Assembly: GCA_013375405.1 (NCBI GenBank)
Contig: JABXJU010000235.1
Span: forward strand, 1-6,245
Source: Candidatus Helarchaeota archaeon
GTDB lineage: Archaea > Asgardarchaeota > Lokiarchaeia > Helarchaeales > HEL-GB-A
Direction of reading: 5' to 3'
DNA length: 6,245 bases
Both the position numbers and the translations under genes were made by a program. This document shows positions 1 through 4,628 of the stretch, piece after piece. Below the pieces are notes generated by a model. The model saw nothing but the letters and a program-made list of their open reading frames with translations, made no database searches and was not told where the DNA came from. Within the stretch, counting starts at the first letter, position 1, and the number at the start of each line of letters is the position of its first letter.

Positions 1-381
1 GGATTTCCTACGGAGACAATGTATGATATTGAATTAACCAAGAGGTTTATTTACAAGTTAAATTCTGATAGTTTACTGGTTAAAATTTATGTACCATACC
101 CTGGCAGCAGTCTATATGATTATGTTGTAAAAAATAAATTATTTACTCCTCCAGAAAAGTTAGAAGATTGGGCGATCAGTTGGACTGAAATACATTATCA
201 ACTTAGTGAAGTCGCCCCTGATGTTCTTAATCACCTTGTCGATAGAATCATCTTCGCCCACTATTTGAAAAAATTTCCACGGATCACTCTCTCATTCCTT
301 AAGAATTTACTAAGCCATAAGATCTCCCTCCCTAAAATGCTCTCCTATGGAATAAAAACTTTTCTCGCCCGAAATAATTGA
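1..381 (+). CDS. C-terminal part of a B12-binding-type radical SAM protein (5' end outside window)
   Basis: The frame is open from base 1, so the gene starts upstream and the ATG at 19 is internal. The first six residues read GFPTET. With PYPGSSLYDY about 32 residues later and a W shortly after, this matches the C-terminal half of the radical SAM barrel in B12-binding radical SAM enzymes, where G(F/L)PxET, T, and PYPGT.L motifs recur. The N-terminal cobalamin domain and the CxxxCxxC cluster motif would lie outside the window. The last 55 residues or so are a basic, hydrophobic helical tail, common in this superfamily and not diagnostic. The substrate is unknown: members include methyltransferases, cyclases and BchE-like enzymes. 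The gene ends at TGA 379-381, 22 bp from the stop of the convergent hydrolase gene. Family call is fairly secure; function is not. Confidence 0.8.
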   Translation, partial: GFPTETMYDIELTKRFIYKLNSDSLLVKIYVPYPGSSLYDYVVKNKLFTPPEKLEDWAISWTEIHYQLSEVAPDVLNHLVDRIIFAHYLKKFPRITLSFLKNLLSHKISLPKMLSYGIKTFLARNN

Positions 382-400
382 TATCTAACTCTCTACTTCG

Positions 401-420
401 TATTTATTTTGTATTTTTTA
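401..420 (+). terminator. T-rich terminator of the radical SAM gene
   Basis: About 20 bases after the stop codon the plus strand has T-tracts of 4 (407-410) and 6 (414-419), without an obvious GC-rich hairpin. Archaeal polymerase typically terminates on such runs. The tract lies over the last codons of the convergent hydrolase gene, so the plus transcript would end antisense to it. Confidence 0.4.
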
Positions 421-1000
421 TTGTAAAAGGGGCATCATGCCCAGGAATAATTATATCAGCAATTTGCACAATTTTTTTCATAGATTCAAGCGCGCGCTTA
501 GCATCGACATGAACTATAGGGGGAATCCAATTGTCATAATTGCTTTTAATCGGAATGGCATCCCCCGTAATAGCATAAGTTGTTTTATCCATTTTTACGA
601 TGACAGTGATGGCATCCCACGAATGTCCTGGTGTTTCAATGAATTCAATGTTTTGTGTCAAAGAAAATGGAAATGACTGAATTTTTACACTCTCTGGAAT
701 TCGAGTGCACAAACTATGCGTATAGATGCGTGCTGAAGTGAAGAGTTCATAATTTCCAATATGATCTCGATGTTGGTGGGTTATAAGGATTATATCAATG
801 TCATTGGGGGTTAATCCTTGTTCACCCAAGCCTTGAAGGAGCAAATCTCTATCTTTTTTTGATGAAGTATCAATCAGAATATTGTTCTCATCGCTTTGTA
901 CTAAGGTCACTGTCGAAGACGCCCTTAATATGGCTCCAGTTTCAGTTCGCACTATAGTTCCTGGTTTAACGACTTCTATCTTTTTAATTTTATGACTCAT
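404..1000 (-). CDS. Metallo-beta-lactamase-fold hydrolase, MBLAC1-like
   Basis: A single-domain metallohydrolase of 198 residues with the complete metal-ligand set. The THQHRDHIGN loop gives H75, H77, D79 and H80; PGHSWDA gives H126; TGDA gives D147; and the C-terminal IIPGHDAPF gives H188. The DTSSKKDRD region followed by LLQGLGEQGLTPNDIDIILITH resembles, from memory, the short MBLAC1-type proteins (human MBLAC1 is reported as a histone pre-mRNA nuclease). Archaeal members have no settled substrate; a hydrolase of an ester, thioester or nucleic acid is possible. There is no signal peptide, so it should be cytoplasmic. ATG at 1000 is preferred. A TTG two codons upstream (1006) is possible, because AGGA at 1012-1015 sits 5 nt from the TTG and 11 nt from the ATG. 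It begins 30 bp after the Nudix stop, so it is probably the second gene of that operon. Confidence 0.85.
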   Translation of the reverse strand: MSHKIKKIEVVKPGTIVRTETGAILRASSTVTLVQSDENNILIDTSSKKDRDLLLQGLGEQGLTPNDIDIILITHQHRDHIGNYELFTSARIYTHSLCTRIPESVKIQSFPFSLTQNIEFIETPGHSWDAITVIVKMDKTTYAITGDAIPIKSNYDNWIPPIVHVDAKRALESMKKIVQIADIIIPGHDAPFTIKNTK

Positions 1001-1030
1001 TAACAATCTTTTCCTGAAAATAATCGTTAT

Positions 1031-1672
1031 TTAACGGAGAAAGTCATCGATTAAACTGGGGTCATCTCGTTTAAAATTAATTTTAGATGGTTGAAAGTTG
1101 AAGACGATCTCAATAAATTGGTTAATAATATACGCCGTCGCCCCCCAAATTTCGTAATCTTTCCAAAAATAGTAGTAAAGGGGGTAATTGGTACCGTTTC
1201 GAATCCAGCTTTTTTCATGGAATTTCTCATTAGATAAAAATAGATCTAACGGGACATATAACAACTCAGCGACCTCGGCGTCATTGGAGCAACATTCTAC
1301 ATTCTCATAGATAATACCGACGAAAGGAGTAATTATATACCTCGTTATAGTGAATAAATCATCAATTCTGCCAAGTACTTTAATTTGCTCTCTTTTCACC
1401 CCTACTTCTTCCTCGGTCTCTCGCAAAGCGGTTTCTACTAGATCTTTATCTTCTTTCTCCTGTCCCCCACCTGGAAAAGAGATTTCTCCCTTATGATGCT
1501 TTAAGGATTCGGCTCTTTTCGTGAGAATAAACTTTATTGTATCCCCTTCTGAAAAAATCGGCATAAGCACAGCCGAATGTCTAAACTCAGGCGGATCTAA
1601 GACCAATGGTTTCCTTTTTCCAATTGTGCGCTGAATTAGCTCTTCAAGTTCAGCTAACGTTGAGATGTTCAT
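1031..1672 (-). CDS. Nudix hydrolase, CoA pyrophosphatase type (NudL/NUDT7-like)
   Basis: A 213-residue Nudix protein. Residues 50-70 read LTKRAESLKHHKGEISFPGGG, which fits the CoA-specific (NuCoA, former UPF0035) signature LLTxRxxxLxxHxGxxxFPGG. It is followed by the Nudix box ending RETEEEVGV (84-92), whose glutamates bind divalent metal. The first box glutamate is not in the canonical spacing, as in E. coli NudL. The C-terminal YEIWGATA (173-180) is another hallmark of CoA pyrophosphatases. The family cleaves CoA, oxidised CoA or acyl-CoA to 4'-phosphopantetheine derivatives plus 3',5'-ADP. The length fits NudL-type enzymes. The start ATG at 1672 has AGGG (1683-1686) 10 nt upstream. It is the first gene of a likely pair with the metallo-beta-lactamase-fold gene, 30 bp downstream. 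The substrate within the CoA family is inferred. Confidence 0.88.
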   Translation of the reverse strand: MNISTLAELEELIQRTIGKRKPLVLDPPEFRHSAVLMPIFSEGDTIKFILTKRAESLKHHKGEISFPGGGQEKEDKDLVETALRETEEEVGVKREQIKVLGRIDDLFTITRYIITPFVGIIYENVECCSNDAEVAELLYVPLDLFLSNEKFHEKSWIRNGTNYPLYYYFWKDYEIWGATAYIINQFIEIVFNFQPSKINFKRDDPSLIDDFLR

Positions 1673-1682
1673 CTATAATTTA

Positions 1683-1726
1683 CCCTAAAGATTTGCTACT
1701 TGACGAAAGAAAGTGCAGTTAAAAAT
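1683..1726 (-). promoter_or_regulatory. Probable promoter and SD of the Nudix-hydrolase operon
   Basis: On the minus strand ATTTTTAA (1719-1726) is a TATA-like box. A start 25-27 nt downstream (about 1697) would give a leader of about 25 nt carrying AATCTTTAGGG (1683-1693), whose AGGG can serve as SD. The same 11-mer occurs in the leader of the CoA-transferase alpha gene. The box is a weak match, so the assignment is tentative. Confidence 0.4.
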
Positions 1727-1755
1727 GTATTCTCTAATTATTAAATTCACTGAAC

Positions 1756-1770
1756 AAATAAAAAAATTTA
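1756..1770 (-). terminator. T-run downstream of the 117-residue gene
   Basis: About 15-20 bases after the stop of the helical-protein gene the minus strand has seven consecutive T (1760-1766) within an AT-rich stretch. It is a good candidate for archaeal T-tract termination and would separate this transcript from the Nudix operon. The same AT-rich block could also contribute to an upstream Nudix promoter. Confidence 0.4.
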
Positions 1771-1780
1771 GAAAGCTGGA

Positions 1781-2134
1781 TTAGGATGCTATCTCTTGGA
1801 ATTTTTCTTGAAATTCTTGCTGTAAATTATCCCATTTTTCTTTTATTTCCGGATTTGATTCGATATATTCCTGAATTTCTGCCTCATGTTTCTTTTTATA
1901 CGCTTCCATGTCTTCATTGGTAATTCCTTCGGGGAGTAAGTCCCCCCCAACTTCATTCCTTAGCTCCATTACTATTTCAAAAAGAATTCCCATTAGCTCC
2001 TCCGGACCTGCCGCTTTCTCCAATTTTTCTTTATTTTTCGCGACTGCATCTACCAATTTCGATAAAACCTTGGGCAGCATCTCCAACGTTAACTCTACAA
2101 ATAGTTTTGGGGTTAATTCCACCATTTTTATCAT
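1781..2134 (-). CDS. Unrecognised 117-residue acidic helical protein
   Basis: I do not recognise this family. The protein looks all-helical. Residues 5-35 form a hydrophobic amphipathic segment (ELTPKLFVELTLEMLPKVLS). A charged linker follows, then a second hydrophobic helix around EELMGILFEIVMELRNEVG (45-63). The C-terminal half (74-115) is rich in E, K and Q with heptad-like spacing, suggesting a coiled coil. There are no cysteines, no evident catalytic motif and no long membrane segment. The start is uncertain: ATG 2134 or ATG 2125 (reading MVELTP). A minus-strand TATA-like box at 2157-2166 would put the transcript start near 2135, which fits leaderless translation from 2134. Alternatively GGATG (2132-2136) could serve the 2125 start. 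It lies 36 bp after CoA-transferase beta and could also be reached by read-through, so a role linked to that enzyme is possible but unproven. Confidence 0.7.
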   Translation of the reverse strand: MIKMVELTPKLFVELTLEMLPKVLSKLVDAVAKNKEKLEKAAGPEELMGILFEIVMELRNEVGGDLLPEGITNEDMEAYKKKHEAEIQEYIESNPEIKEKWDNLQQEFQEKFQEIAS

Positions 2135-2156
2135 CCGAATTACAGAGTGTGATTGG

Positions 2157-2170
2157 ATATAAAAAATTAA
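2157..2170 (-). promoter_or_regulatory. T6/TATA element between CoA-transferase beta and the helical-protein gene
   Basis: Immediately after the beta stop codon the minus strand reads TTAATTTTTTATAT. The T6 run (2161-2166) could terminate the CoA-transferase transcript, while TTTTTTATAT is a good TATA-like box 22-32 nt before the helical-protein start codon at 2134. One element may therefore end one transcript and start the next. Confidence 0.45.
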
Positions 2171-2983
2171 TTAAATATATTTTCTCCAATCTGGTTTTAA
2201 AATGTAAAACTGCTCGACTGCATCTTTCATTGTCTGGCGGCAAACTTCGATCTCTTTCATTGTTGGGGGATCATTTTCTTTTACTTCATCTGCAATTTTC
2301 AAATCCCATCCGGTCTTCTGCTTCACTTCCTCAATAGTCACTCCTGGATGAAGTGCTGCCAAATAAGCTTCTTTAGTTTCAGAATCAAAACGTAATGTAC
2401 ATAAATCGGTTATAATTGCATCGGGTCCCTGGGTTGAAGAATACCCCGCTTTGTCACGGCTGTCACCGCCGTTTAAATGTCCAACGTCTGTTATGAATGT
2501 CAGTTTTTCGGGCAAACGACGTTTCGAATGTTCATCGAGCATCCATATGATTCTCTTTGCCAGAACTGCAATTTCTGTTGCTCCACCACCACCGGGAAGA
2601 CGGATTTTTGGATTATTATAGTCCCCAATTACAGTTGTATTACAATTTCCATATTTATCGAGCATACTTGAGGCTAAGAGCGCGAGATCTATATCGCCCC
2701 GTTGAAGAAATCCAAGCGAATCAAGGGAATCTCCAATGAAGGTTGCAGTTGGGGGGATGACTGGATCAATTAATGAGAACGGCATCTTCCCCACGGGCAT
2801 ATAATCATGGCAGGTCCCAGATTCAAAGACCATGGAGATATTTCGACCCAGTTTGAATGCAATATAAACGGATAGGAATGGCCATTGAAACGCATTGAAG
2901 ACAACTTCTCCTTCTTTGATTTCTCGTGCGGCAGTAATCAGCATCATCTCAAAGCCTGTAAATTCTTCGCAGTATTCAGTCAT
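2171..2983 (-). CDS. Family I CoA-transferase, beta subunit (GctB-like)
   Basis: A 270-residue catalytic subunit of a two-subunit acyl-CoA:carboxylate CoA-transferase. Residues 53-56 read FESG; E54 matches the position of the catalytic glutamate of Acidaminococcus glutaconate CoA-transferase GctB (E54, from memory), which forms the glutamyl-CoA intermediate. Further shared stretches are YGNCNTTVIGDYNNPKIR (111-128), the glycine loop GGGGATEIA (131-139), and LHPGVTIEEVKQKTGWDL (211-228). The retained glutamate argues for a true transferase rather than the IpdB steroid-ring hydrolase branch, which has the same fold but lacks that glutamate. The transferred acid is unknown. The start ATG 2983 is secure: GGAGG (2990-2994) lies 6 nt upstream and abuts the alpha stop codon, so the subunits are translationally coupled. 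Cytoplasmic, expected to form a heterooligomer with alpha. Confidence 0.9.
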   Translation of the reverse strand: MTEYCEEFTGFEMMLITAAREIKEGEVVFNAFQWPFLSVYIAFKLGRNISMVFESGTCHDYMPVGKMPFSLIDPVIPPTATFIGDSLDSLGFLQRGDIDLALLASSMLDKYGNCNTTVIGDYNNPKIRLPGGGGATEIAVLAKRIIWMLDEHSKRRLPEKLTFITDVGHLNGGDSRDKAGYSSTQGPDAIITDLCTLRFDSETKEAYLAALHPGVTIEEVKQKTGWDLKIADEVKENDPPTMKEIEVCRQTMKDAVEQFYILKPDWRKYI

Positions 2984-2987
2984 CGAA

Positions 2988-2997
2988 TCCCTCCTTA
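2988..2997 (-). promoter_or_regulatory. SD abutting the alpha stop codon (translational coupling)
   Basis: The minus strand reads TAAGGAGGGA: the alpha stop TAA (2995-2997) runs straight into a near-perfect SD, GGAGG, six bases before the beta ATG. This is the strongest SD in the window and fits matched synthesis of the two subunits. Confidence 0.85.
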
Positions 2998-3921
2998 AAA
3001 TCCATAATCCACAGCTCCTCTAATTAATGATTTTGCCCTAAGACGTTCCAGTTTTTCAACTCCTAAGACCTTTAAATATTCCTGTCGATCGCTCACACTT
3101 AACACCCATTTATCCAACCATTTTTCCCAGCCCTCGATTGTCTCTGTTTCTCGTGAATAGTTGAACACATATTCTAAATCATTATAATAAAATCCTTGAA
3201 CACCTCCTGGGTGGCCTCCCCATGGTTCGTGTACGATTGCATCTACTCGAAATTCAACGACCATGGTTTTTTCAGGTGATTCACTTATTACAAAACGGTC
3301 TACTATTTCTTCAGCACTCACGATAATTTTTTTACAGGCATTTATTCCAAACTTAGAGTCCCCAATCACGCCCCACATCTGGGCATTTCCTGCCTCATCC
3401 ACTCGCTGCACATGGAGAAATCCAACATCTGGCTTGATTGCGGGGACTACACAGATTTCTTCATCTGAAAATGGAGACTTTACAATAGCAGCCTTTTTCC
3501 CCACTTCCTTTGGGGTATCATAAATGCTACTCCCGACGAGCGAGCGAATTGGCATGAAAGGGATGTTCATATATCCCGCAAAATAGGACATATTCACTCC
3601 AAATAAAGATTGCTCATTATACGTTAAAGGTGCAGGAATCCCTTTCTCAGTTGCCCTCCTATAATTCCAAGCGGGTTGGGGTCCTATCCCATTCCAAGTA
3701 TGTGACGTAATAATGTGGTTGGTCACATTGGCACCTATAAGTTGATCGAACATAATTCCACCCGCTGCCTTTGTTACCTTTAAGTTTCGCTTCTTTTGGC
3801 GAATCAACTCATGGACCACTGAATAAGTATTACAATTCCCAAATCCCGAGAGAAAAACTAAATCTCCATCTCTTACAAATTTCTTTACCGCCTCGGACAT
3901 TGACATTAATTTATCTGTCAT
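2995..3921 (-). CDS. Family I CoA-transferase, alpha subunit (GctA-like)
   Basis: A 308-residue partner of the beta subunit. Typical family features are DGDLVFLSGFGN near the N terminus (18-29, glycine-rich loop), NIPFMPIRSLVGSS (119-132), AIKPDVGFLHVQRVDEAGNAQ (161-181), and VHEPWGGHPGG (230-240), matching the PxGAHP loop of GctA-like subunits. IpdA of mycobacterial steroid degradation is a related alternative, but the beta subunit's catalytic glutamate favours CoA transfer. Substrate candidates such as a branched, aromatic or dicarboxylic acid cannot be separated from sequence. The ATG at 3921 has AGGG (3933-3936) 11 nt upstream. It is the first gene of the operon and is divergent from the winged-helix regulator gene. 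The 363-bp space between them carries four identical-core operators, so regulation by that protein is likely. Cytoplasmic. Confidence 0.9.
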   Translation of the reverse strand: MTDKLMSMSEAVKKFVRDGDLVFLSGFGNCNTYSVVHELIRQKKRNLKVTKAAGGIMFDQLIGANVTNHIITSHTWNGIGPQPAWNYRRATEKGIPAPLTYNEQSLFGVNMSYFAGYMNIPFMPIRSLVGSSIYDTPKEVGKKAAIVKSPFSDEEICVVPAIKPDVGFLHVQRVDEAGNAQMWGVIGDSKFGINACKKIIVSAEEIVDRFVISESPEKTMVVEFRVDAIVHEPWGGHPGGVQGFYYNDLEYVFNYSRETETIEGWEKWLDKWVLSVSDRQEYLKVLGVEKLERLRAKSLIRGAVDYGF

Positions 3922-3932
3922 TTCTTATCAAT

Positions 3933-3969
3933 CCCTAAAGATTCATCTTCTTACCTTGATGATTTAAAT
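3933..3969 (-). promoter_or_regulatory. Possible proximal promoter and SD of the CoA-transferase operon
   Basis: On the minus strand ATTTAAA (3963-3969) could act as a TATA box, giving a start near 3940 and a leader of about 20 nt with AGGG as SD. The leader carries the 11-mer AATCTTTAGGG (3933-3943) shared with the Nudix gene leader. It is weaker than the distal TATATAAA box at 4162-4169; either or both may be used. Confidence 0.35.
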
Positions 3970-4119
3970 GCCATTATCTCATCATTTATTAACGATTACT
4001 CTGAATCGCATTATTTCAAAAACATAAAAATTTGTTAATTTTCAGCAATACAACTTTGTACAAATTTATTGAGCTAATTAATCTTTTTTCATAAAATTTT
4101 GAATAAAAATTCAGGTTTA

Positions 4120-4132
4120 TTAACATTGTTAA
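4120..4132. promoter_or_regulatory. Operator copy 1 (TTAACATTGTTAA)
   Basis: A perfect 6-1-6 dyad centred at 4126, the most symmetrical of four copies. It would lie about 15 nt inside the transcript from the distal minus-strand promoter. Its core differs from the other three only at the central positions (AACATTGTT). Confidence 0.65.
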
Positions 4133-4152
4133 GTAAGAAATTTGTACCCTAA

Positions 4153-4169
4153 TAACACTGTTTTATATA
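4153..4169 (-). promoter_or_regulatory. Minus-strand TATA box fused to operator copy 2
   Basis: The minus strand reads TATATAAAACAGTGTTA: a canonical TATA box (4164-4169) one base before the dyad AACAGTGTT (4154-4162, centre 4158). The arrangement matches base for base, apart from the spacer base, the plus-strand promoter of the regulator gene. A start about 25 nt downstream (near 4141) would transcribe towards the CoA-transferase genes. The TATA sequence is partly symmetric, so a plus-strand direction cannot be excluded. Confidence 0.6.
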
Positions 4170-4184
4170 GGAAAAGCAGGGTTT

Positions 4185-4197
4185 TCAACAGTGTTAA
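4185..4197. promoter_or_regulatory. Operator copy 3 (TCAACAGTGTTAA)
   Basis: The dyad AACAGTGTT (4187-4195, centre 4191) shares 11 bp, AACAGTGTTAA, with copy 4. It lies between the two divergent TATA boxes, 33 bp from copy 2 and 51 bp from copy 4. It is also enclosed in the inverted repeat GGGTT/AACCC (4179-4200). Confidence 0.65.
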
Positions 4198-4229
4198 CCC
4201 ACCTGAACTTAGCCCAGAGACCATAAACT

Positions 4230-4248
4230 TTATATATAACAGTGTTAA
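4230..4248 (+). promoter_or_regulatory. Promoter of the winged-helix gene with operator copy 4
   Basis: TTTATATA (4230-4236 and onward) is a strong archaeal TATA box preceded by an A-rich stretch (ATAAAC) that could serve as BRE. The dyad AACAGTGTT (4238-4246, centre 4242) begins one base after TATATA. Transcription would start near 4260, leaving a leader of about 25 nt with GAGGT (4273-4277) as SD. A protein bound here would cover the region between TATA box and start site, the usual position for an archaeal repressor. Confidence 0.7.
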
Positions 4249-4284
4249 TATATGATTATAGTAAAAATTGCCGAGGTTTAGAAT

Positions 4285-4611
4285 ATGATTGAAACTACTG
4301 TTTATCAGCTACCCTTTTATAAACAACGAGAAATTATGAAATTACCCCCATCTGCAAAATTTATTTTATTTTTACTAAAATTAAAAGGGTCAATGAATCG
4401 AAAACGAATAATTCAGGAAACAATGATGCCCGATCGGACGGTCGGGTTCGCTTTAAAATTATTATTAGACAAAAATCTAATTGAGAAAGAAAGAGCTGGT
4501 TCTAAAAAGTCTTTGGTCTATGGAAAGCGTAGGCGGCGTAAGCAAGATCGTCGAATCGCTAATTATAATCTCATTTCAACCGCTCTCCCCTATGAAATGG
4601 CAGAAGTCTAA
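4285..4611 (+). CDS. Winged-helix DNA-binding transcriptional regulator
   Basis: A 108-residue basic protein consisting of little more than one winged helix-turn-helix. Helix 1 lies around PPSAKFILFLLKLKG (21-35). MNRKRIIQETMMPDRTVGFA (37-56) gives helix 2, the turn and the start of the recognition helix, which continues through LKLLLDKNLIEKE. The wing (about 70-97) is very basic, with KRRRRKQDRR at 81-90, and ends in IANYNLI. The order matches MarR/ArsR-type archaeal regulators. There is no ligand-binding domain, although the N-terminal 20 residues and the tail could mediate dimerisation. The ATG at 4285 has GAGGT 7 nt upstream. The promoter carries an AACAGTGTT dyad next to the TATA box, so autorepression is likely, and a mirrored site faces the divergent CoA-transferase genes. 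The DNA-binding call is firm; operator recognition is inferred. Confidence 0.82.
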   Translation: MIETTVYQLPFYKQREIMKLPPSAKFILFLLKLKGSMNRKRIIQETMMPDRTVGFALKLLLDKNLIEKERAGSKKSLVYGKRRRRKQDRRIANYNLISTALPYEMAEV

Positions 4612-4628
4612 CAAACTTCCTGTTTCCC

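Larger units (their letters stand above)
3922..4284. other. Divergent control region between the CoA-transferase operon and the winged-helix gene
   Basis: No convincing gene is present in this 363-bp AT-rich gap. The right half (4120-4250) contains four AACANTGTT dyads and two strong TATA boxes facing opposite directions. The left half (3922-4119) contains a proximal TATA-like box (3963-3969) and a perfect 10-bp palindrome TTTGTACAAA (4055-4064); otherwise only AT-rich sequence. If the minus-strand promoter at 4164-4169 is used, the left half is a leader of about 220 nt for the CoA-transferase mRNA. Confidence 0.75.

Noticed and set aside
1908..2743. Plus-strand open frames opposite the helical-protein and CoA-transferase beta genes
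   Set aside because: They lie antisense to well-supported genes, lack SD sites and recognisable motifs, and look like low-quality shadows.
4027..4042. AAAATT-TGTT-AATTTT inverted repeat, including a TGTTAA half-site
   Set aside because: Made only of A/T arms in AT-rich DNA and lacking the AACA half, so it is not counted as a fifth operator.
4016..4126. 36-codon minus-strand reading frame beginning at an ATG inside operator copy 1
   Set aside because: It has no SD, and its composition (N, K, F, I, L, Y) is what random AT-rich DNA gives. It would be notable only if the distal promoter proves real and the frame is conserved.
4110..4207. Inverted 7-mer TTCAGGT (4110-4116) / ACCTGAA (4201-4207) flanking operators 1-3
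   Set aside because: Short, 84 bp apart, with no match in flanking bases; likely chance.
4603..4619. GAAGT/ACTTC hairpin across the winged-helix stop codon
   Set aside because: A 5-bp stem with a 7-base loop and no adjacent T-run is too weak to call a bidirectional terminator.
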